Shown here: positions 24,926-30,957 of the stretch, one piece after another
Numbering within the stretch: the first letter of the stretch is position 1
Layout: every line of letters begins with the position of its first letter
Assembly (NCBI GenBank): GCA_015067075.1
Contig: SVND01000020.1
Span: 1-39,083, forward strand
Source: Oscillospiraceae bacterium
GTDB taxonomy: Bacteria; Bacillota; Clostridia; Oscillospirales; SIG530
Reading direction: 5' to 3'
DNA length: 39,083 bases
Notes under the pieces: model-generated
What the model was told of the DNA's origin: nothing
What the model saw: the letters and a program-made list of their open reading frames with translations, nothing else
Database searches by the model: none
Program-made: the position numbers and the translations under genes

Positions 24926-25171
24926 TTATTCTTCAACAAATAATTCTTCCATTGTGACACCGAGGATTTTTGAAATAACAAATATTTCTCTGTCAGTCGC
25001 ACTTCTGACTTGACCTTCTAATTTGGAGTAGCTTGTCGGATTCATATCGCATCCCATAGTCTGTATTTTGGCGATAAAGTCTTTTTGCTTAATTCCCTTG
25101 GCTTTACGGATCCGCTCGATGTTTTTTCCTACCATGTTACAACTGCCGTATTCTTGCTTTCGGAGCTTCAT
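24926..25171 (-). CDS. XRE-family helix-turn-helix regulator
   Basis: The 81-residue DNA-binding protein is a single Cro/C1-type HTH domain: VGKNIERIRKAKGIKQKDFIAKIQTMG, then NPTSYSKLEGQVRSATDREIFVISKILGVTMEELF. The SYSKLE helix is the recognition helix. ATG 25171 has AGGAGG twelve bases upstream; an internal ATG at 25135 lacks a ribosome site. It is divergent from a region with two dyad operators (25237-25280), so it probably regulates itself and the rightward promoter there. It has no second (sensor) domain, as in small phage-like or toxin-antitoxin-like regulators; no partner gene is seen. Confidence 0.9.
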   Translation of the reverse strand: MKLRKQEYGSCNMVGKNIERIRKAKGIKQKDFIAKIQTMGCDMNPTSYSKLEGQVRSATDREIFVISKILGVTMEELFVEE

Positions 25172-25209
25172 AAAAACAGTTTTCCTCCTCTATTTCATTT
25201 CACACATAA

Positions 25210-25215
25210 ATTATA
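25210..25215 (-). promoter_or_regulatory. Putative -10 box of the XRE gene
   Basis: TATAAT on the minus strand lies about 20 bp upstream of the AGGAGG of the XRE gene. The -35 region is poor, which could mean a weak or activated promoter. Confidence 0.4.
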
Positions 25216-25228
25216 GCCAAAAAAACTC

Positions 25229-25257
25229 TTAACAAAATTCCGAAATGGAATTATAAT
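25229..25257 (+). promoter_or_regulatory. Rightward promoter with operator in its spacer
   Basis: TTAACA (25229-25234), a 17-bp spacer and TATAAT (25252-25257) form a good promoter that reads away from the XRE gene into the nine-codon ORF and on toward the first large lipoprotein gene. The dyad at 25237-25251 fills its spacer, so a bound regulator should block RNA polymerase. Confidence 0.6.
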
Positions 25258-25280
25258 TATAAATAATTCTAATTTGGAAT
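25237..25280. promoter_or_regulatory. Two 15-bp dyad operators beside the XRE gene
   Basis: ATTCC-GAAAT-GGAAT (25237-25251, perfect 5-5-5 dyad) and ATTCT-AATTT-GGAAT (25266-25280, one mismatch) share the same half-sites and spacer length and are 29 bp centre to centre. They are likely sites for the adjacent XRE dimer. Confidence 0.6.
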
Positions 25281-25307
25281 AAAAATAAAATACGGAGGAA
25301 AGAAAAA

Positions 25308-25337
25308 ATGAAGAAGTTTTTAATTTTATTATGTTGA
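25308..25337 (+). CDS. Possible nine-codon leader peptide MKKFLILLC
   Basis: GGAGG at 25294-25298 is placed nine bases before ATG, and the reading is nine codons then TGA. The peptide begins like a lipoprotein signal (Lys-Lys, hydrophobic, Cys) but stops at the Cys. Its stop overlaps the -35 box of the next promoter. It may be a leader ORF or the decayed start of a lost lipoprotein gene; expression is unproven. Confidence 0.3.
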   Translation: MKKFLILLC

Positions 25338-25362
25338 TTTTTTGTTTCAATTATGATATAAT
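25334..25362 (+). promoter_or_regulatory. Promoter of lipoprotein paralogue 1
   Basis: TTGATT (25334-25339), a 17-bp spacer and a perfect TATAAT (25357-25362) with extended TG lie 45 bp upstream of the ATG. Perfect 8-bp inverted arms GTTGATTT (25333-25340) and AAATCAAC (25363-25370) enclose it, which could be a regulator site. Confidence 0.8.
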
Positions 25363-25406
25363 AAATCAACTTCATTTTTGAAGAAAACACGAAAAGAGGT
25401 ATATGT

Positions 25407-28046
25407 ATGAAAAACACATTGAAAGTGTTGGCGGTATTGCTGTGCGCTTTGCTTGCTGTGTTTGCTTTTGCATCCTGCAACGAACAGCCTGCCGGCAACG
25501 ACGATGCGACACCGACACAAGCGGCTACTCCTACTCAGGCTGAGCAGGCGACACCGACTGAGTCCGAACAGGCTACACCTACGGAAACGCAGGCACCTAC
25601 TCCGACGGAAGCACCTGCGGCAAATTTCGATCAGAGCGCATACGATGCTATCGCTAAGGATAACAAGGTATCTGCGGCTGACATTTTTGAAGACGGTAAC
25701 GGCGTTATTGCTTGGTGGGACAACTATCCGAGATTTTCAGGCGGATCCGTTGAGCATTTGCTTTCGACAAATGCAGATGCTGACCATACGGGCTCCCGTA
25801 ACGACGAGGGCAGAGGACCTTTCGCAAGAGAGATCGACGCTCTTTCAGGTGTTCCCAAGCTTGAACAGCTTCACGAGATTGGACTTAAGGGCGGTGCGTG
25901 GATCGAGCTTCAGGGTGACTCCCGTAACTTCATGATGGCACTTCATCAGCTTGAAGACGGCTCTTTTGAAATTGATGAAAGAACGGGCTCGGCTCGTCTT
26001 ATGGCATGGGTCTGGGGCTGGACAGGTTCAAACGGACCTCTTCAGAATGCCGATGCTAACTATATCGTATGGTGCGGCGTTCATTCCTTTGTAAACAACG
26101 AAGAATGGGCTGAACCTTTTACACTTAAAAATTACCCCGAAATGAACGTACCGACTTATCCCGACGGCACTCCTGCACAGGGTTATCTTGACGGCGGCGA
26201 CAGATTGACGCCCCATCTTGCCACGTTCTACGATGCATGCGGCGCGAAGAACCTTAACGGAAGCATTATCCGTTTTGACGAGCTTGGTCTTTCCAGCGGC
26301 GATACAACGTATGCACTTAAGCTTGTAGACGGCAACGGAAAAGAATACTATACTGACGACTTTGCTGTCGGTAAGGACTCAGCTGCTCCTTTCTGGCTTG
26401 AATACTCTATCAACTCCGTAAATTATTGGGTAGAAAAAGGCGTAGACTTTTTCTGGATCGACAACTGGAACGGCTGGGACAACATCAACAATCGTCCTCT
26501 TAACAAGGGCTTCGGCGATTGGAGCGAATATAAGTTCAAGGAATATCTCGCTGAGCGTCCCGAGCTTGGCATAACGGATACAGCGAGCTTTGAGATCGTT
26601 GATTATCTCAAGCAGAAGGCTGTTGAAATATTCCCCGACGGCAACCCCGATGATATTTCTTACAGCAACCCCGCATGGAATGCAGAGGATTGGATAGACG
26701 ATCCTATTTGGCTTGCATATCTTGCATTCAAATCCAAGTCAAATACGGCTTATAACAGCGCTGTTTTCGAAGCTATAAAGGATGCTTCAGAAAAGAAGTA
26801 CGGCGACAGAGATTACGTTGCAGTTTGCGCAAACGACTTCCCGCATATGACGTTTGGAGCTTGCGACGGCGCATATCTTGACATTGTAAGCACGGAGTAC
26901 AGCAACGATTACTCCTCCGCAACTGGCTTTAGCACATCAGGCTATCCGCCGAACAGCTACAGCGGTCACGCATTTGGACTTATTTCAAATATTGCCCGCG
27001 CACACAATGCAGTCCTTTGGTACTATCAGAATAACTATACTGATAACATGGGTAAGGTATTCGGCTATGAGGCTTTAGCTTACAACTGCTTACTTCACAA
27101 CAACTTTGCCGGTACAACAGCTTCCAATACACTTATCAACGGCTCCATTGAAAAGCTTAAGGATATTTTCTCCGACAGACGAATCTACGCTGAGATCGGC
27201 GTCGTATTCTCTGCAGACAGTGAAACGTCTTACCTTGCACCTGGCGGCTTTGCAACGGGCGAAAAGATTCCTCACAATATGGCTTACATGGGCTGGTGCC
27301 ACGCATTTGATGAACTTAACCTTCCTTATAAGTCCATCCCCATGGATAAAATTGCTGATATGATAAGCGATTGCAGCTTTGTTATCCTTCCCGAAGTTCG
27401 CTCTATTTCTGCTGACGTTGTAAACAACGTTATCATTCCTTTCCTTGACAACGGCGGTGCTGTCCTTGTTACAGGTGCAAACGCAGGTGCTCTTGAAAGC
27501 CTTGACAACGATTTTGCAAAGCATGAAGAGCCTATCCTTGTAAAGCTTGCCAACGATTATAACGGAGCAGGCAAGGTCATCTACATGGAAACAGATATAT
27601 CTATCGATTACTTCAGCTTCAACAAGAACGTTGACTTTGATACTATCTACGATTATGCTCTCGTTCCCATCGAAGACGAGATAAAGACATGGTACGATAA
27701 CGGATATATCAATACACTTCTTACTCTTGACGGTATCGACAAGTCGGCAAGCGTTATCAGCACACTTAACTTCTCCAAGACGAACAAGGCGTTCTTTGTT
27801 GATCTTGTAAATATGCAGTATGATCCCGATACAGACGTCCTTACGGAAACTCCTGATATGACGGTTGTTAAGGTAAGAATTCCCTCCACACACTGGGGCT
27901 ACGATTATACAGTTTCTCTTTACACGGACAACACAGATGAGATAGTAACACTTACAGAAGGCACGGATTACACGGTTGACGGTGCATATATTTCCGTAAA
28001 TGTTCCCAAGTTCGGTACATACGCAACAGTTATCATCGACAGATAA
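25407..28046 (+). CDS. Large surface lipoprotein, putative glycoside hydrolase with GATase-like domain (paralogue 1)
   Basis: The 879-residue protein has a lipoprotein signal (Cys24 in AFASC) and a Thr/Pro/Glu/Gln linker (~34-72). A catalytic-looking region (~75-590) carries EGRGPF, IELQGDSRNF, FFWIDNWNGWDN (Asp352) and DIVSTEYS (Glu497). Then comes a GATase/ThuA-like segment (~593-700: IGVVFSADSETS, FVILPEVRSIS, FLDNGGAVLVTGANAG), and a beta-rich end. A barrel plus GATase-like plus beta domain order is that of GH42-type beta-galactosidases, but I find no family signature I can name, so the enzyme role is inference. Asp352 and Glu497 are conserved in all three paralogues. RBS AGAGG lies before ATG. 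It has its own promoter and terminator, and is the most diverged copy. Confidence 0.8.
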   Translation: MKNTLKVLAVLLCALLAVFAFASCNEQPAGNDDATPTQAATPTQAEQATPTESEQATPTETQAPTPTEAPAANFDQSAYDAIAKDNKVSAADIFEDGNGVIAWWDNYPRFSGGSVEHLLSTNADADHTGSRNDEGRGPFAREIDALSGVPKLEQLHEIGLKGGAWIELQGDSRNFMMALHQLEDGSFEIDERTGSARLMAWVWGWTGSNGPLQNADANYIVWCGVHSFVNNEEWAEPFTLKNYPEMNVPTYPDGTPAQGYLDGGDRLTPHLATFYDACGAKNLNGSIIRFDELGLSSGDTTYALKLVDGNGKEYYTDDFAVGKDSAAPFWLEYSINSVNYWVEKGVDFFWIDNWNGWDNINNRPLNKGFGDWSEYKFKEYLAERPELGITDTASFEIVDYLKQKAVEIFPDGNPDDISYSNPAWNAEDWIDDPIWLAYLAFKSKSNTAYNSAVFEAIKDASEKKYGDRDYVAVCANDFPHMTFGACDGAYLDIVSTEYSNDYSSATGFSTSGYPPNSYSGHAFGLISNIARAHNAVLWYYQNNYTDNMGKVFGYEALAYNCLLHNNFAGTTASNTLINGSIEKLKDIFSDRRIYAEIGVVFSADSETSYLAPGGFATGEKIPHNMAYMGWCHAFDELNLPYKSIPMDKIADMISDCSFVILPEVRSISADVVNNVIIPFLDNGGAVLVTGANAGALESLDNDFAKHEEPILVKLANDYNGAGKVIYMETDISIDYFSFNKNVDFDTIYDYALVPIEDEIKTWYDNGYINTLLTLDGIDKSASVISTLNFSKTNKAFFVDLVNMQYDPDTDVLTETPDMTVVKVRIPSTHWGYDYTVSLYTDNTDEIVTLTEGTDYTVDGAYISVNVPKFGTYATVIIDR

Positions 28047-28049
28047 ATA

Positions 28050-28089
28050 AATATAGCAGCGCTTGCTTTGCGGCAGGCGCTGTTATATT
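28050..28089 (+). terminator. Terminator of paralogue 1
   Basis: A 17-bp imperfect stem (two wobbles) with a 6-base loop is followed by TTTTATATAAAT. It begins just after the stop codon. Confidence 0.9.
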
Positions 28090-28109
28090 TTTATATAAAT
28101 AGGTCGCAA

Positions 28110-28137
28110 AATCTCACTTTTGTATTATGCAATCTCA
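28110..28137 (+). promoter_or_regulatory. Direct repeats abutting the -35 box of paralogue 2
   Basis: AATCTCA occurs at 28110-28116 and 28131-28137, exactly 21 bp apart, and the second copy ends one base before TTGACA. This is the same geometry as at the isomerase promoter. Short, so chance is possible. Confidence 0.4.
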
Positions 28138-28167
28138 TTGACAAAAGCAAAAGCTGTATTGTATAAT
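28138..28167 (+). promoter_or_regulatory. Promoter of lipoprotein paralogue 2
   Basis: A perfect TTGACA (28138-28143) and TATAAT (28162-28167) are separated by 18 bp, 32 bp upstream of the ATG. Confidence 0.85.
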
Positions 28168-28198
28168 ATACACATACTATATAAAGGTGGTATGGAAA

Positions 28199-30823
28199 AT
28201 GAAAAGATTAAATGCGCTTATTTTAGCAGCGATAATGTGCTTGGCGCTGTTCTGTTTGGCATCATGCGGTGACACGCAGGGTGCAGAGCCTACACCTGCG
28301 CCGACGGCGGCGGATACCCCCACGGCGGAACCGACTTCGGCGGCAACACCGACGACGACTGAAACACCTTTTCCGACCGGTAAGGACGGAAGCGATGAAA
28401 GCTACGATGCTGTGGCTTCACTCATGAAGGTATCGGCTTCTGATAATATGCCTGTCCATGAAAAACAGGGCTGGTGGGATTGGTTTTGCCGTTTCACCTC
28501 TATTTCCGATGCGATGAAGGTAATTGACGTTAACGCCGATGCAGGCGGCGGAGGCTCGATGGACGAGGGCAGAGGACCTTTTTCAAGAGAAGGCAACTAC
28601 ATTGATACTAAATCGACTATTGAACAGCATGAAATGCTTAAAATTAAGACCTCGTGCTGGCTTGAGTGTCAGGGCGACTCGAGAAATATGCTCACAGCGC
28701 TCCATCAGCTTGAGGACGGTTCTTTTGAAATGGACGAAAGAACGGGAGCTGCAAAAATTATTGCAACTGCTTGGACCTGGATGCATAATAATCCCTCAAA
28801 AAATGCCGATGCTAACTATATCGTATGGTGCGGTGTTCATTCTTTTGTAAATAATGAGGAGTGGGCAGAGCCTTTTGTAATTAAAAATTACCCCGAGCTT
28901 GCCGTTCCGACATATCCTGACGGAACGCCTGCACAGGGTTATCTTGACGGCGGTGACAGAACGACACCGCACCTTGCAAAGCTGTATGACGCTTGCGCAG
29001 GTAAGGACCTTAACGGCAACTTTATCCGTTACGATGAGCTTTGGCTTGTAAGTGAAAGTCAGGAGCATACTCTTGCTTTGACTGATCCCGACGGCAAGGT
29101 ATATTATACCGATGACCATTTCCATGCTAAGGATTCTGCCGCACCTTTCTGGGCTGAATACACGAAGTTTACCGCGAAATATTGGATCGAACGCGGCGTT
29201 GATTGGTTCTGGGTAGATAACTGGAACGGTTGGGACAACTTTAGTAACCAGCCTATCAGAAAAATATTCGGCGATTGGACTGAAGCTAAATTTACGGAAT
29301 ATCTCAAAGAAAATCCGCAGATAGGCGTTACTGTAACTGACGATTTCAACGTTTGCGATTATATCCGCGAAAAAGCTTTGGAGCTTGATCCCGATACGGA
29401 CGTAACGGATCTTTCAAGAGCTAATTACGTATGGCGTATGGAGCAGTGGCTTGAGGATCCTGTTTGGATGGCTCTCATGTCGTTCAAGGCTAAATCCAAT
29501 AGGGAGCATAATACGGCGTTTTATAAAGGCATAAAGGAAGCGGCGCAGGAGCTTGGAATCGATCCCAATACGATCTGCGTTACTGCAAACGATTTTCCGT
29601 ATCTTACATACGGCGCATACGACCCTGAATATCTCGATATAATCAACACAGAGTATAACTGCACCTATTCAGCTATTACAGGCTTTACAACGTCGGGCTA
29701 TCCGCCAAACGGATACAGCGGTCACGCGCTTAACCTGATGTCGAATATGTCCAAGAGTAACACAGCGGTGCTTTGGTATTATTCCGATTACAGCAATAAT
29801 GCAAATCTTTCTTACGTTTTGACGTATGAAGCCTTGGCTTATAACTGCACTATTTATTCAGGCGGCACGTCTAACGGCATTGTCGGCACAGACACGACCA
29901 TGTCGAGAACAAATAATGCTATCGGTAAGCTTCGCGAATATTTTACCGACAGACAGATCTATGCTGAGATAGGCGTTGTTCATTCCGTTGACAGCGAAAT
30001 GTCAACTCTTGCACCGGGCGGATTTGTCGATGACGAAAAAAATCCCACAACGCTCGCTTACGGAGGTTGGTGCCACGCCTTCGATGAGCTGAATATTCCT
30101 TATCGCAGTATTTCTTCTTACAGACTTGAAGAATATGCGAAGTATTGCAGCGTTTTGATCTTACCCGAGGTTCGCTCCATATCTAAAGCTGAAGTTGAAA
30201 ATATCCTTATCCCGTTCCTTGATAACGGCGGTACGCTCGTTATCACAGGTGAAAACGCAGGTATAATCGATTCGATGGAGAATAATTTTATACCGCACTC
30301 AAGTGCAATTTTAGAAGACCTTGCAAACACCTACAGCGGTAATGGAAACGTTATCTATATGGAAAAAGATATGGCTTCGGAATATTTCATTTTCCATCAG
30401 AAGGCTGATATGGAAACGCTTTACGAGCTTTATCTCAACGAGATAAATTCCATGGTTGAAGGCTGGTATGAAAAAGGATATGCTAACAAGCTTGTATCAT
30501 TTGAAAATCTTCCCGACAGCGTAGCAACGACCTTGAACTACGCTCCGTCAAACAACCATATGTTTGTGGATATCGTCAATATGCAGCTTGACGTTGACAC
30601 GGACACGGTTACAGAATTTGAGGCGGGCGTTAAGGTTAAGGTGAGATTGCCCTCATCCCTTTGGGGCAAGCGTCTTAACGTAAAGCTGTTCACAGATGAC
30701 AGCCGAAAGATAGTTGACCTTTATCCCGATACAGACTTCGTGGTTGAAAACGGAATGGTAGAGATAACACTTCCTGCGTTTGATATTTACAGCTCTATAA
30801 TAATAAGAGAATTTCCCCAATAA
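28199..30823 (+). CDS. Large surface lipoprotein, putative glycoside hydrolase with GATase-like domain (paralogue 2)
   Basis: The 874-residue protein is organised like paralogue 1: lipobox LASC (Cys23), a Pro/Thr/Ala linker ending in TPFPTGKDGSDESYDAVA, the putative catalytic region with WFWVDNWNGWDN (Asp340) and IINTEYNCTYSAITGF (Glu485), the GATase-like part (IGVVHSVDSEMS, LILPEVRSIS, FLDNGGTLVITGENAG) and a beta-rich end. It is much closer to paralogue 3, especially over the last ~130 codons. A reading from 28187 has no ribosome site; ATG 28199 lies eight bases after GGTGG and begins the signal peptide. Promoter and terminator are its own. It probably acts on a glycan at the outer face of the membrane; the activity is unproven. 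Confidence 0.82.
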   Translation: MKRLNALILAAIMCLALFCLASCGDTQGAEPTPAPTAADTPTAEPTSAATPTTTETPFPTGKDGSDESYDAVASLMKVSASDNMPVHEKQGWWDWFCRFTSISDAMKVIDVNADAGGGGSMDEGRGPFSREGNYIDTKSTIEQHEMLKIKTSCWLECQGDSRNMLTALHQLEDGSFEMDERTGAAKIIATAWTWMHNNPSKNADANYIVWCGVHSFVNNEEWAEPFVIKNYPELAVPTYPDGTPAQGYLDGGDRTTPHLAKLYDACAGKDLNGNFIRYDELWLVSESQEHTLALTDPDGKVYYTDDHFHAKDSAAPFWAEYTKFTAKYWIERGVDWFWVDNWNGWDNFSNQPIRKIFGDWTEAKFTEYLKENPQIGVTVTDDFNVCDYIREKALELDPDTDVTDLSRANYVWRMEQWLEDPVWMALMSFKAKSNREHNTAFYKGIKEAAQELGIDPNTICVTANDFPYLTYGAYDPEYLDIINTEYNCTYSAITGFTTSGYPPNGYSGHALNLMSNMSKSNTAVLWYYSDYSNNANLSYVLTYEALAYNCTIYSGGTSNGIVGTDTTMSRTNNAIGKLREYFTDRQIYAEIGVVHSVDSEMSTLAPGGFVDDEKNPTTLAYGGWCHAFDELNIPYRSISSYRLEEYAKYCSVLILPEVRSISKAEVENILIPFLDNGGTLVITGENAGIIDSMENNFIPHSSAILEDLANTYSGNGNVIYMEKDMASEYFIFHQKADMETLYELYLNEINSMVEGWYEKGYANKLVSFENLPDSVATTLNYAPSNNHMFVDIVNMQLDVDTDTVTEFEAGVKVKVRLPSSLWGKRLNVKLFTDDSRKIVDLYPDTDFVVENGMVEITLPAFDIYSSIIIREFPQ

Positions 30824-30862
30824 AATAAGCGGCGAGCGATCAACTTCGCTCGCTGTTTATTT
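30823..30862 (+). terminator. Terminator of paralogue 2
   Basis: A 16-17-bp stem (AAATAAGCGGCGAGCGA / TCGCTCGCTGTTTATTT, two wobbles) with a 6-base loop overlaps the last base of the stop codon. Confidence 0.85.
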
Positions 30863-30912
30863 GCAAAAAATGTCTTATTCAAGCTCGAAAATTGTCTGTT
30901 TACAAACGACAA
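30863..30912 (+). promoter_or_regulatory. Possible regulator sites upstream of and over the paralogue 3 promoter
   Basis: GCAAAAAATGTCTTA (30863-30877) matches 12 of 15 bases of the repeat at the isomerase promoter. A weaker copy (9 of 15) begins 22 bp later and ends at the -35 box. An imperfect dyad TTGTC-T-GTTT-AC-AAAC-GACAA (30892-30912) also covers the -35 box. Which of these is real, if any, is open. Confidence 0.35.
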
Positions 30913-30927
30913 AAAATCTGATATAAT
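30899..30927 (+). promoter_or_regulatory. Promoter of lipoprotein paralogue 3
   Basis: TTTACA (30899-30904), a 17-bp spacer and a perfect TATAAT (30922-30927) lie about 30 bp before the ATG. Confidence 0.8.
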
Positions 30928-30957
30928 TGTACCAATAATATAAAAAGGAGAATTGCG

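Noticed and set aside
25335-25337. TGA of the nine-codon ORF read as recoded (Trp) to extend the peptide
   Set aside because: The frame stops again within a few codons and nothing else in the window suggests TGA recoding; genes here use TGA as stop.
27090-27893. Antisense open reading frame of 267 codons within paralogue 1 (and similar ones at 31642-32403 and 35887-37152)
   Set aside because: They lie wholly opposite well-supported genes, have no convincing ribosome site, and show Cys/Arg/Ile-rich composition typical of shadow frames.
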